From contig NZ_CP027786.1 in the NCBI RefSeq assembly GCF_003795145.1, positions 2,418,001 to 2,482,000 on the forward strand: DNA of 64,000 bases, in the 5' to 3' direction. Positions 55,434 through 64,000 of this stretch are shown here, piece by piece. Origin of the DNA: Tetragenococcus koreensis (GTDB taxonomy: Bacteria > Bacillota > Bacilli > Lactobacillales > Enterococcaceae). Position 1 is the stretch's first letter. The number at the start of each line of letters is the position of its first letter. Below the pieces are notes generated by a model. The model ran no database searches, was not told the DNA's origin, and saw only the letters and a program-made list of their open reading frames with translations. Made by a program: the position numbers and the translations under genes.

Positions 55434-56446
55434 ATACATTATATATTACCCAAGAAGATTACTACTTATCACGTGAACGAGATAATATTGTCATAAAGCA
55501 AGATGGTAAAATAGTCAACCGATTTCCTTACCGGATTATAGAAAATATTATTTGTTTTTCATACCTAGGTACCTCTCCTTCACTTGTTCAACTATGTAAT
55601 GAAAATAATATAAGTTTGTCCTTTTTAACACCAACTGGTAAATTTTGTGGGCGCTTTGTTGGTATGACAAATGGTAACGTCTTATTACGACGTGAGCAAT
55701 ATAGAATTGCAGATGATGATATACGATCCATTGAATATGCTAAAAGAAGCTTGCTTGCTAAAATTTCTAGCTCGAGAAAGTATGTGTTACGATTTAAACG
55801 TGATCATAGTGGAAAAATAGATGAATCTTTATTTAATAACGTCGACAAAGAGTTATTAAAAAGTATTGAGTTAATAAAACAAGTAAAAGACAAAGATAGT
55901 TTAAGAGGAATTGAAGGGAATGCAGCTAATACTTATTTTAGAGTTTTTAATGATTTTGTATTAGTTAATAAAGATGTATTCCAGTTTAATGGACGAACAA
56001 AGCGACCGCCTCTAGACTGTGTCAATGCTATGCTTTCGTTTGGTTATAGCTTGTTAACAAATGAGTGTCAGTCTGCTTTAGAAACGGTTGGTTTAGATAG
56101 CTATGTTGGCTTTTTCCATACTGATCGTCCTGGAAGAGCGAGTATGGCTTTGGACTTGGTTGAAGAGTTTCGAAGCTATATTGTCGATCGTTTTGTTTTT
56201 TCTTTAATAAATAAGAAACAAGTGTCTAATAAACATTTTGACATAAAAGAGAACGGTAGCGTTTTTTTGAATGATAAAGGAAGAAGTATTTTTATTAAAG
56301 AATGGCAAAATCGTAAGCATACGGAAGTGGTGCATCCATTTATTAATGAAAAAGTAAAATTAATGTTGTTACCCTATGTCCAAGCGCAATTAATGGCAAA
56401 AGCTATTCGAGACGATTTACCAAGTTATCCACCTTTTATGGCGTAA
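55418..56446 (+). CDS. cas1: Cas1 integrase
   Basis: A 342-residue metal-dependent integrase of the Cas1c type. The N-terminal beta domain runs from LLNTLYITQEDYYLS. The catalytic domain has the first Glu in RGIEGNAANTYF and the His/Glu pair in VGFFHTDRPGRASMALDLVEE. It joins spacers to the leader-end repeat together with Cas2. It overlaps cas4 and precedes cas2 by 13 bp. Confidence 0.96.
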   Translation: MRKLLNTLYITQEDYYLSRERDNIVIKQDGKIVNRFPYRIIENIICFSYLGTSPSLVQLCNENNISLSFLTPTGKFCGRFVGMTNGNVLLRREQYRIADDDIRSIEYAKRSLLAKISSSRKYVLRFKRDHSGKIDESLFNNVDKELLKSIELIKQVKDKDSLRGIEGNAANTYFRVFNDFVLVNKDVFQFNGRTKRPPLDCVNAMLSFGYSLLTNECQSALETVGLDSYVGFFHTDRPGRASMALDLVEEFRSYIVDRFVFSLINKKQVSNKHFDIKENGSVFLNDKGRSIFIKEWQNRKHTEVVHPFINEKVKLMLLPYVQAQLMAKAIRDDLPSYPPFMA

Positions 56447-56459
56447 GGAGAGCAAGCCC

Positions 56460-56753
56460 ATGATGATTTTAGTCACTTATGATGTAAATACAGAGACGAA
56501 ACAAGGAAGAAAACGTCTGAGACATGTTGCAAACTTGTGTGTTGATTATGGACAACGAGTGCAAAATTCTGTTTTTGAATGTTCGGTTGTTCCAGCAGAA
56601 TTTGTTGAATTAAAAGGAAAATTAGCTGATATTATTAATCCGGAGCTTGACAGTATTCGGTTTTATTTGTTAGGAAAGAATTGGCAAAATAGAGTAGAAC
56701 AAATGGGAAATAATGATAGCTATGATCCGGATAAAGATGTTTTGCTATTATAA
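56460..56753 (+). CDS. cas2: Cas2 adaptation protein
   Basis: A 97-residue ferredoxin-fold protein that bridges two Cas1 dimers. The start MMILVTYDVNTET holds the conserved Asp, and VQNSVFECSV is also typical. The end LLGKNWQNRVEQMGNND matches the relic in front of array 1. An AAGGAG-type site precedes the first ATG at 56460. The leader and array 2 follow. Confidence 0.95.
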   Translation: MMILVTYDVNTETKQGRKRLRHVANLCVDYGQRVQNSVFECSVVPAEFVELKGKLADIINPELDSIRFYLLGKNWQNRVEQMGNNDSYDPDKDVLLL

Positions 56754-56902
56754 TATATAGTTTTGCGCGAGCCGAGGTCGCACATAAAATACTAAGTTGG
56801 TTCGCGCAAAATTGGTACTATTTTATGAAAATTACTCATTTTTTCCGATTTATTAGGTGATTTTCTAAACCGAAAGTAGTACAAAGCCGTGTATTTTCCG
56901 CG
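56754..56902 (+). promoter_or_regulatory. Leader of CRISPR array 2
   Basis: 149 bp between cas2 and the first repeat, nearly identical to the array 1 leader. An inverted repeat, TTTTGCGCGAGCC (56761-56773) with GGTTCGCGCAAAA (56799-56811), pairs with one G-U pair. This repeat may end cas2 transcription or be bound during spacer integration. Confidence 0.75.
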
Positions 56903-57803
56903 GTCGCTCTCTTCATGAGAGCGTGGATTGAAATATCCATTGATCTTTATGCTATGTCATCTGTGGGTTGTCGCTCTCTTCATGAGAGCGTGGATTGAAA
57001 TGATCTCTTTCATCCGTTTATCTATCTCAGATTTTGTCGCTCTCTTCATGAGAGCGTGGATTGAAATGATAACACCTTTACTTGTGGGGTTAACCCACTT
57101 TCCGTCGCTCTCTTCATGAGAGCGTGGATTGAAATTCTGTCTTCCATCACGTTATTCAAAGCTCCTTGTGTCGCTCTCTTCATGAGAGCGTGGATTGAAA
57201 TACCAGTTCAGCGTGCTGTCCCTCAACCTTAAATTGTCGCTCTCTTCATGAGAGCGTGGATTGAAATATAAATTTGTTGGCCATATTATGATTCATGTCT
57301 ATGTCGCTCTCTTCATGAGAGCGTGGATTGAAATGATATAGACAGTAAATGGAATCAGTGCGATTCTGCGGTCGCTCTCTTCATGAGAGCGTGGATTGAA
57401 ATAGTTTCTGTGCTTTCAGGGATTTTATCTAAACCACGTCGCTCTCTTCATGAGAGCGTGGATTGAAATCCGACGAAAGGGGATCAATAATGACACGAGC
57501 AGAAGTCGCTCTCTTCATGAGAGCGTGGATTGAAATTGTGTTTAAAATTTTGAAATTGGAATGTGTCACATCGTCGCTCTCTTCATGAGAGCGTGGATTG
57601 AAATCCTTTGAAATTGGGATCATTAGCTAAAATCGTTTCGTCGCTCTCTTCATGAGAGCGTGGATTGAAATATTCCATTTGAAGATTAACGTTCCTGTAG
57701 GACTTGTCGCTCTCTTCATGAGAGCGTGGATTGAAATACTCGTAAACCTGCATTGCGCAAGCCAATTTTAGGTCGCTCTCTTCATGAGAGCGAGGATTGA
57801 AAT
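56903..57803 (+). CRISPR. CRISPR array 2, type I-C repeat (14 repeats, 13 spacers)
   Basis: The same 32-bp repeat as array 1, starting right after the leader behind cas2. The 13 spacers are about 34-36 bp and I see no spacer shared with array 1. The last repeat (57772-57803) carries one change (GAGGATTG for GTGGATTG), the usual decay at the old end. All other repeats are uniform, so this array looks active. Confidence 0.97.
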
Positions 57804-57887
57804 AACATATTGTATGATAATCAAATATGTGTTGTTTTAGACATTAGCGTTTAATTATCGAACTAATCAGTTTTTCTTAAAAATAAA

Positions 57888-58111
57888 ACATAAGTGTAAA
57901 ATTTATTAAGGTTCACTAACGGATGGACAAAAAACGCACTTTTGCAGCTAGTTTGACAGACACTAATGCCAGAGATAGTTATTTATGGGGTCCAACAAGC
58001 TTTAGCGGAAAGAAAAAAATTATGACTGAGGAGAAAATGAACGAAATGCTCTCTATTCTTGACTTATCAGGGATTGAATTGGGAATTTATTACCTACCTT
58101 TTCGAACATAG
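57888..58111 (+). other. ISLre2-like end and small frame after array 2
   Basis: GTGTAAAATTTATTAAGGTT (57893-57912) matches the ISLre2 right end at 6.1-7.8 kb in all but one base. A 62-residue frame from 57923 (MDKKRTFAASLTDTNARD) follows; it resembles the remnant after array 1 and continues to GIELGIYYLPFRT. There is no well-spaced ribosome-binding site. It is either a decayed element or a small gene of unknown role, and its paralogue after array 1 argues that the piece was duplicated with the CRISPR locus. Confidence 0.4.
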
Positions 58112-58300
58112 GAAACCAACTGGCAGCACATCAAACGAAGTTTTACTTCTCTTGTTATGATTTTGATCTATCTGGCACAAATGCGATAAAAATAAATCTC
58201 CTCTTTTGCGTCTATTGAACATTCCTAGTATAATAACTATGTTTTTGACAGGAATATTCAGAGGTTTAAACAGAACGTACGAGATAGGAGAATATACATA

Positions 58301-59272
58301 ATGACTAATAATTTTTGGGCAGAGTTACCAAAGCCTTTTTTTGTTTTAGCACCCATGGAAGATGTGACGGATGTGGTTTTTCGGCATGTCATTAAAGAAG
58401 CTGGCGCACCAGACGTTTACTTTACTGAATTTACGAATTCAGATAGTTATTGCCATCCTGATGGCAAACAAAGTGTGCGTGGGCGTTTAACTTTTACAGA
58501 AGATGAACAGCCAATCGTAGCCCATATTTGGGGAGATAAACCAGAATATTTCCGTGAAATGAGTATCGGATTGGCAGAAATGGGCTTTAGTGGCGTTGAT
58601 ATTAATATGGGCTGTCCGGTCCGTAATGTAGTAAGACGCGGTAAAGGAAGCGGGCTGATCTTACGGCCAGAAGTAGCAACAGAGCTGATTGAAGCTGCCA
58701 AAACGGGTGGATTACCGGTTAGTGTTAAAACCCGTATTGGTTACGAGAAAATGACAGAAATGGAAGATTGGATTACCCACATATTAAAACAAGATATTGC
58801 GAATTTATCGATTCATTTGCGAACACGTAAAGAAATGAGTCGGTTTGATGCGCATTGGGATGTGATTCCGAAAATCGTAGCCATCCGTGATCGGATTGCG
58901 CCACAAACCTTGATTACGATTAATGGCGATATCCCTGACCGTCAAACTGGATTAGAACTAGTGGAACAATATGGTGTTGATGGGGTTATGATTGGGCGTG
59001 GAGTTTTTAATAATCCTTATGCTTTTGAAAAGCAACCAGAAGAGCATAGCGTGCAAGAATTAATCGATTTATTCCGATTACAACTTGATTTGCAAGATCA
59101 ATATAGCGAGTCGGTCCCTCGTCCGATTGCTGGATTACGTCGTTTCTTTAAAATTTATATCAAAGGCTTTCCAGGCGCCAGTGAATTGCGGGCACAATTA
59201 ATGGAAACAGAATCGACAGATGAAGTTCGCGAACTTCTCGCTAATTTTTTCCAAGATACAGCAATTGAGTGA
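58301..59272 (+). CDS. tRNA-dihydrouridine synthase
   Basis: A 323-residue FMN-dependent TIM-barrel enzyme that reduces uridines in the tRNA D-loop. It begins with the FMN-binding segment [17 protein letters not shown] and shows [18 protein letters not shown] with the active-site Cys (near residue 110), SVKTRIGY, and [15 protein letters not shown]. The C-terminal helical domain follows. It has its own TAGGAG site and stands alone between array 2 and the PucR cluster. It belongs to the DUS family; the modified position cannot be told from sequence. Confidence 0.93.
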   Translation: MTNNFWAELPKPFFVLAPMEDVTDVVFRHVIKEAGAPDVYFTEFTNSDSYCHPDGKQSVRGRLTFTEDEQPIVAHIWGDKPEYFREMSIGLAEMGFSGVDINMGCPVRNVVRRGKGSGLILRPEVATELIEAAKTGGLPVSVKTRIGYEKMTEMEDWITHILKQDIANLSIHLRTRKEMSRFDAHWDVIPKIVAIRDRIAPQTLITINGDIPDRQTGLELVEQYGVDGVMIGRGVFNNPYAFEKQPEEHSVQELIDLFRLQLDLQDQYSESVPRPIAGLRRFFKIYIKGFPGASELRAQLMETESTDEVRELLANFFQDTAIE

Positions 59273-59290
59273 TGACATACAAAGAATTTG

Positions 59291-59318
59291 GACACTTCCA
59301 TTTGGGAGTGTCTTTTTT
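59291..59318 (+). terminator. Terminator after the dihydrouridine synthase gene
   Basis: A stem of GACACTTCC with GGGAGTGTC, with one wobble, is followed by TTTTTT. Confidence 0.85.
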
Positions 59319-59489
59319 GTTGCTAAACATGGATAAAGAAACGAGAAAGTATTCGCCGAAAATTTTAACAATAAAATGTTAACTACTTTTGCCCCAAAAT
59401 TTTGAATTGTTTGACACTTTACTCATGACTTTGTCTCACTCTAATGCTACAATAGCGGACAAACCAAGCGTAGTTAGGAGGAAACGATA

Positions 59490-61061
59490 TTGAGTGTGAA
59501 GTTTAAAGCCCTTTTAAGCTTACCTTCTTTAAGAGAGGCAGAAGTTGTGGCAGGAGAAGCTGGATTAGAAAAGCAAGTGACCTCGATTTCTGTGCTTGAG
59601 CAATCAAATGTTACGAAATTAAATAAGGGATTGTTCAATCAAGCGGATCAATATGGCAGCGAAGTTGTGATTAGCGGCTTGATGACAATTAGTCATGACG
59701 TAGATGCGCAAGTACAAACGATTAAACATTTACATCATGAAGGAGAGATTGGCTTAATTCTTTATTATGTCGGCGTCTTTATCCCAGAAGTGGATCAGCG
59801 CTTGATTGAAATATGCAATGAATTAAATTTTCCACTCATTGTTATGCCAAAAGGAGAGCCTTCTTTACGTTACAGTGAAGTCATTTATGAGGTAATTGAA
59901 GTAATTGTAAGACAAGAAATGGAAGATGCGAGTTTCTCCAAGCAAATGCTTGAACAAATTTCGAAACTTCCTACTAGTCAACGCAATGCAGATACGATGT
60001 TGAAAATGTTAACCGATCGCACGCGGAGTTCTATTGTGTTGACGGATATAAGAGATCAAATTCTTAATACAGAAACTTGGCCGCGGATCAATACTCTTGA
60101 TTTGGTGTATATGATAAGCCAAACAACAAATTCTGACATTCAAGAAGTAGAAGAAGTTTCTATCGTTAAACGACCGATTTATCACAATGGCATGGAAGCT
60201 ATGCAGCTTTATATGTTTAAAGAAAATCAGCCGCTGACTGAAAATATGGTGAAACAAACCGCTGAAGTCGTACAAATTTTTATGAATTTGTGGGGACAAA
60301 ACCATGAAATTGTTAACACACAAGAACTGGTAAAAGCGATTTTGCATGATGAAAGCGTGAAGATGCGTCGTTTAGGCGCTATTTTGCATATAGATGTGGG
60401 AAGTATTTCTAATGTATGGTTTATTCATGTAGCCAAACCAGCTTTGCGTAATGAGGTAATGGAATGGTTAAAAGAGGAGCTATCTTTACGTTTCAATGTT
60501 TTGTTGGTTGAACTATTTGGCCCGACAATTGCGGTATTTATGGATGCGGGTAAGATGCATGAAAATATTGAAACAATAGCGTTTGAGGTTTCTCATCACT
60601 TACAAAAGGAAAAAGTTAAGCATACAATCGTTCAGTATTTGGGAATGAATACGACAACTGATGTGCAAGCCGCTTATATTAAAATGGAAGAGCATCTAGC
60701 ACAGGTAGAACTTTTGTATCCTCAACAAGTGATATTTACCCAGCTACATTTTCAATTTGCAACAGAGTGTGAAAAGATAATTGTTGAAGGGGAAAGGTCA
60801 ATTCGTCAGGCACTAGTGCCACTGCAGCCTTTAATGCAACATGAAGAATTGTTGGATACATTAGCGATCTTTCTATTGGATGCTGAAAATCATTATGCAA
60901 AAGCAGGGGAATTATTATTTGTGCATATGAATACGATCAAATATCGAATAAAAAGAATTAATGAAATCGTACATTATTCTGTGACTAAACTCCCTGAAAG
61001 TTTAACTTATTACCGTGCGATAGCGATCTGGCGTTTATTAAAAAACACAGAAAAAGGGTAA
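59490..61061 (+). CDS. PucR-family transcriptional regulator
   Basis: A 523-residue regulator. The N-terminal PucR-type sensor domain (LLSLPSLREAEVVAGEAGLE) leads to a GAF/GGDEF-like middle, and a C-terminal helix-turn-helix (LFVHMNTIKYRIKRINEIV) ends the protein. The start is TTG at 59490 behind TAGGAGG. PucR members control purine, allantoin or hydantoin use. Here it precedes a permease-DUF917-hydantoinase set, so it is most likely their activator. It ends in its own terminator. Confidence 0.87.
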   Translation: MSVKFKALLSLPSLREAEVVAGEAGLEKQVTSISVLEQSNVTKLNKGLFNQADQYGSEVVISGLMTISHDVDAQVQTIKHLHHEGEIGLILYYVGVFIPEVDQRLIEICNELNFPLIVMPKGEPSLRYSEVIYEVIEVIVRQEMEDASFSKQMLEQISKLPTSQRNADTMLKMLTDRTRSSIVLTDIRDQILNTETWPRINTLDLVYMISQTTNSDIQEVEEVSIVKRPIYHNGMEAMQLYMFKENQPLTENMVKQTAEVVQIFMNLWGQNHEIVNTQELVKAILHDESVKMRRLGAILHIDVGSISNVWFIHVAKPALRNEVMEWLKEELSLRFNVLLVELFGPTIAVFMDAGKMHENIETIAFEVSHHLQKEKVKHTIVQYLGMNTTTDVQAAYIKMEEHLAQVELLYPQQVIFTQLHFQFATECEKIIVEGERSIRQALVPLQPLMQHEELLDTLAIFLLDAENHYAKAGELLFVHMNTIKYRIKRINEIVHYSVTKLPESLTYYRAIAIWRLLKNTEKG

Positions 61062-61066
61062 AAGCA

Positions 61067-61108
61067 AAAGAGGTATTTTTGTCAAAATCGACAAAATATC
61101 TCTTTTTT
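61067..61108 (+). terminator. Terminator between the PucR regulator and the permease
   Basis: AAAGAGGTATTTTTGTC pairs with GACAAAATATCTCTTTTTT, and a T-run is part of the right arm. Confidence 0.8.
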
Positions 61109-61206
61109 CTTTTAAGTTTAGGATAAATACAAAGAGACGTTATTTCCGTATAATAGCAGGTATTCTCGAAAAAATAGTTCGAGGGAAAACGGGGAGGGAT
61201 TTTTTT

Positions 61207-62475
61207 ATGAAAGATGGAAAAACAGAACAGTCTTGGCAAAGTCTAGCGTTTATCTGGATTGGTTCAATGATCAGTGTGCCAGGATTATTACTTGGCGGCA
61301 CGTTAATTGCCGGTATGTCATTTTGGACCGCTGTTTTAACAGCCTTAGTAGGTTATGGCATCATTGTTATCGGCATGATTTTCCAAGGCATTCAAAGTTC
61401 GGATTTAAGACGGCCAACCGTACAAGTTGCCTCCCAAGTTTTTGGTGAACAAGGCGCCAAAAAAGTTATTGCTATTATTTTAGCTATTTCTTGTCTAGGT
61501 TGGTTTGGTCTACAAGCAAACGTAGCTGGTGTAGCATTCTCGCAATTTTTAGCATTATATAATTTCACATTACCGGTATGGATTTCCAGCTTATTTTGGG
61601 GGATCGTAATGTTGTTATCAGCTATTTTTGGTATTAAGTTGCTTAGTTGGTTGAATTATATTGCTGTTCCTTTTCTATTAGTTGTTATTTTTTACGCTAT
61701 CGTTGTATCTGTTTCCGGTGGGGGGTGGACAGCTATTACTAACTATCAACCCGACACACATATGCCTTTTCTCACGGGTGTCTCTGTTACGATTGGTTCT
61801 TTTGCATTAGGAGCGATTATTGCAGGTGATTACTCGCAATACGTTAGAAAGCGCTCGGGAGTTGCTAAGGCTTCATTCATTGGTGTTTTACCTGCAGGTC
61901 TTTTGATGATCGCAGCGGGTGCCATATTTGGTGTTACTTCAGATACGGCAGATATTATTTCGGTATTTACTCAACTGGGTTTTCCTGTGATTGGTGTGAT
62001 CGCTATGCTTTTGGCTACTTGGACAACCAACGCGGTGAATGCTTTTTCCGGTGGGATTGCGATTGTGAATGTTTTTAATGTGTCAAAAGAAAAAGAAACG
62101 ATTGCAGTAGCTGTTGCTGGTGGGATAGGAACGGTTCTTGCTGCGATTGGTATTTTAGATTATTTTGTTCCAATTATGAATGTATTATCTGCAATGATTC
62201 CGCCTGTTGCAGGCGTGATGATCGCTTCTTATTGGATTATTCAAAAGGGAGACCCTGCTAGCTGGCAAAAAGTTCCTAATTTTAATTGGTTAGGTGTGCT
62301 TTCTTGGTTTATTGGTGCTGCAATTGCTGCCTTGCCAGTTATTTTAGAATTTTTCCCTAATGCACCCCAATTAATCAATCAACCACTGATCGGCGTTGTC
62401 ATTTCATTTGCTATCTATTATATAGGGTACAAATTTACAGATAAAAAAGCGGTGAGAGAAAATATAGATGATTGA
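61207..62475 (+). CDS. NCS1-family permease (cytosine/purine/hydantoin type)
   Basis: A 422-residue polytopic protein with about 12 hydrophobic helices. It matches CodB-like NCS1 carriers: IWIGSMISVPGLLLGGTLI at the start, GWFGLQANVAGVAFSQF (helix 3), and ATWTTNAVNAFSGGIAIVN (near residue 275), which forms the substrate site region. It likely brings a nitrogen heterocycle such as a hydantoin or pyrimidine into the cell. The end overlaps the region upstream of the DUF917 gene. Confidence 0.87.
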   Translation: MKDGKTEQSWQSLAFIWIGSMISVPGLLLGGTLIAGMSFWTAVLTALVGYGIIVIGMIFQGIQSSDLRRPTVQVASQVFGEQGAKKVIAIILAISCLGWFGLQANVAGVAFSQFLALYNFTLPVWISSLFWGIVMLLSAIFGIKLLSWLNYIAVPFLLVVIFYAIVVSVSGGGWTAITNYQPDTHMPFLTGVSVTIGSFALGAIIAGDYSQYVRKRSGVAKASFIGVLPAGLLMIAAGAIFGVTSDTADIISVFTQLGFPVIGVIAMLLATWTTNAVNAFSGGIAIVNVFNVSKEKETIAVAVAGGIGTVLAAIGILDYFVPIMNVLSAMIPPVAGVMIASYWIIQKGDPASWQKVPNFNWLGVLSWFIGAAIAALPVILEFFPNAPQLINQPLIGVVISFAIYYIGYKFTDKKAVRENIDD

Positions 62476-62509
62476 GCAATATAAACTTAAAAGTAATGGA
62501 GGAAAAGTT

Positions 62510-63604
62510 ATGCATAAGATCGATGCTGAAGCAATTGAAAATATTGCGGTTGGCGCAGCACTGCTAGGAACAGGAGGTGGCGGTGATCCGTATATCGGCA
62601 AAATGATGGCTCTTTCAGCGATTAACGAATACGGGCCTGCTACTTTAATTTCTCCTGAGGAAGTCGACGAAAATGCAATGTATGCACCCGCTGCTATGAT
62701 GGGTGCTCCTAGCGTTTTGGTGGAAAAATTTCCTAAAGGCGACGAATTTGTCCGCGTGTTTCAAAAATTGGAAAAATATCTAGGTAAAGAAATTAAAGGT
62801 GTTTTTCCGATGGAAGCTGGCGGGGTGAATTCAATGATTCCTATCATTGTAGCAGCTCAGTTAGGATTACCTTTGATTGACTGTGATGGGATGGGCCGTG
62901 CTTTTCCTGAGCTTCAAATGGTGACTTTTCATTTAAATGGTGCCTCGTCTACGCCCATGGCAATCACGGATGAAAAAGGGAATATTGGTATTATTGAAAC
63001 AGTTGATAATGTCTGGGCTGAACGACTAGCACGGACGGCTACGGTTGAAATGGGAGCGAGTACTTTGATTAGTAACTATCCTTCCTCAGGGACAGAACTC
63101 AAACGATCTGGGATAGCCGGTATTGTTTCTCTTTCAGAAAAGTTGGGACGTATTATTCGTTCTAAAGAACTGGACAATCAAGTGAAATTACAAAAAGTAT
63201 TGGATATTACGGGCGGCTTTGATTTATTCACAGGAAAAATTGTCGATGTGTTGAGAGGTACAAAAGGCGGCTTTAATCGAGGCAAAGTGATTATCGAAGG
63301 TTTGGCTGATTATTCTGGAGAAGAAGTGGATGTCTATATCCAAAATGAAAATTTGATCGCCTTAAAAAATCAACAACCTTTAGTGTTAACGCCGGATCTG
63401 ATCTGCTTAGTCGATCTAGAAACTTTAACACCTGTTACCACAGAAAGCTTAAAATATGGCAAACGTGTGCGTTTACTTGCCTTGCCATGTAATGAACAAT
63501 GGCGTAGTTCTAAAGGAATTGAAACCGTGGGGCCACGTTATTTCGGTTATGAATATGATTATGTCCCTGTGGAAGAATTAGTGCGAAAGGAGCGAGGCCA
63601 ATAA
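62510..63604 (+). CDS. DUF917 family protein
   Basis: About 364 residues. ATG 62510 follows ATGGAGGAAA and gives the family N-terminus AIENIAVGAALLGTGGGGDPYIG; the earlier 62468 start overlaps the permease gene and has no such site. GVFPMEAGGVNSMIPI and GLPLIDCDGMGRAFPELQM are conserved. DUF917 proteins usually accompany hydantoinase/oxoprolinase subunits, so a part in amide-ring hydrolysis is probable. The stop overlaps the start of the next gene (TAATG). Confidence 0.88.
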   Translation: MHKIDAEAIENIAVGAALLGTGGGGDPYIGKMMALSAINEYGPATLISPEEVDENAMYAPAAMMGAPSVLVEKFPKGDEFVRVFQKLEKYLGKEIKGVFPMEAGGVNSMIPIIVAAQLGLPLIDCDGMGRAFPELQMVTFHLNGASSTPMAITDEKGNIGIIETVDNVWAERLARTATVEMGASTLISNYPSSGTELKRSGIAGIVSLSEKLGRIIRSKELDNQVKLQKVLDITGGFDLFTGKIVDVLRGTKGGFNRGKVIIEGLADYSGEEVDVYIQNENLIALKNQQPLVLTPDLICLVDLETLTPVTTESLKYGKRVRLLALPCNEQWRSSKGIETVGPRYFGYEYDYVPVEELVRKERGQ

Positions 63605-64000
63605 TGGAATATAAAATCGGAATTGATGTCGGCGGAACGAATACCGATGCTGTTATTTTAGATGAAAACTTAAAACTGATTCACAGTGTTAAGTATCCTA
63701 CAACCGAAGACATTGAAAGTGGTATTTTTCAAGCATTGCATTTAGTGCTCAAAGAATCAAAGATTAATAAAAATGCGGTAACTCATGCTATGCTGGGGAC
63801 AACTCAATGTACAAATGCTATTGTAGAACGAAAAAAATTAGCTAAAGTAGGTGTGCTTCGTTTAGGTTATCCGGCAACAGCTTCAGTCGCTCCTTTTACT
63901 GCTTGGCCTGATGAAATCGTACAACAACTGTCTCAGACCTACGCTTTTGCCCATGGTGGTTATGAATTTGACGGAAGAGATCTTTCCACTTTTGATGAAC
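63604..64000 (+). CDS. Hydantoinase/oxoprolinase N-terminal subunit (partial)
   Basis: The first 132 codons of a HyuA-type protein, cut by the window end. It starts MEYKIGIDVGGTNTDAVIL, the phosphate-binding loop of the ASKHA fold, and continues with MLGTTQCTNAIVERK, both hallmarks of hydantoinase A / oxoprolinase. It is translationally coupled to the DUF917 gene. The full protein should cleave a hydantoin-like or 5-oxoproline-like ring using ATP. Confidence 0.9.
   Translation, partial: MEYKIGIDVGGTNTDAVILDENLKLIHSVKYPTTEDIESGIFQALHLVLKESKINKNAVTHAMLGTTQCTNAIVERKKLAKVGVLRLGYPATASVAPFTAWPDEIVQQLSQTYAFAHGGYEFDGRDLSTFDE

Noticed and set aside
1-64000. tRNA or rRNA genes
   Set aside because: No cloverleaf-like or rRNA-like sequence was noticed on either strand by eye; a tRNA scan would settle this.

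Overview
The window is low-GC DNA with Shine-Dalgarno-led, tightly packed operons, PTS transporters, a lipoprotein ribose-binding protein, cre-type catabolite sites and Gram-positive insertion sequences (ISLre2 and IS4 types). This fits a Lactobacillales bacterium, most likely Enterococcaceae (Enterococcus, Tetragenococcus or relatives). The assignment is inferred from gene content and style, not from a marker gene. No rRNA or tRNA gene was seen.

Layout. (1) 0-4.6 kb: a divergent regulator fragment, then an ascorbate/galactitol-type PTS (EIIA, EIIB, EIIC) with a transketolase, closed by a terminator. (2) 5.0-9.8 kb: a DUF6119/TIGR04141-type gene split by an IS4-type element that itself carries an inserted ISLre2 element. 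Removing both with one copy of each target duplication restores both reading frames. (3) 10.1-16.8 kb: a small membrane protein and the ribose operon rbsR-K-D-A-C-B. (4) 16.9-30.7 kb: a xylose and alpha-xyloside region with a ROK repressor facing xylA-xylB, two GH31 enzymes, a mannose-family PTS (B, C, D, A) and a third GH31 gene. (5) 30.9-39.3 kb: an accessory stretch with a frameshifted IS4 element, a small unknown gene, a type I toxin-antitoxin locus (holin-like peptide plus antisense RNA), an MFS transporter with a terminator in its leader, a VanZ-like protein, a frameshifted flavin fumarate reductase and an AbiEii relic. (6) 39.2-43.9 kb: a SWIM-domain protein and SNF2 helicase pair, and an AAA ATPase of the DUF4143 type. 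(7) 44.0-57.8 kb: a complete type I-C CRISPR-Cas locus (cas3-cas5c-cas8c-cas7c-cas4-cas1-cas2) between two arrays that share a repeat: array 1 with 49 repeats plus a broken one, array 2 with 14 repeats. A decayed cas2 end and a copied leader in front of array 1 show that this was once a tandem pair of loci. (8) 58.3-64 kb: a tRNA-dihydrouridine synthase and a PucR/NCS1 permease/DUF917/hydantoinase cluster running off the window.

The most interesting signal is in the 320-bp gap between cas3 and cas5c. On the minus strand a one-unit pseudo-CRISPR can be read: an extended -10 promoter, a repeat-like hairpin whose stem sequence is changed but still pairs, the intact 11-nt repeat handle, and then a pseudo-spacer. 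The first 15 nt of that pseudo-spacer match 14 of 15 bases of a site next to a TTC PAM, and the site covers the -10 box of the promoter that faces cas5c. This is the architecture expected of a CreA/CreR-like crRNA that directs Cascade to repress a local promoter (cas operon autorepression, or a CreT-type toxin RNA). It is inferred from sequence only.
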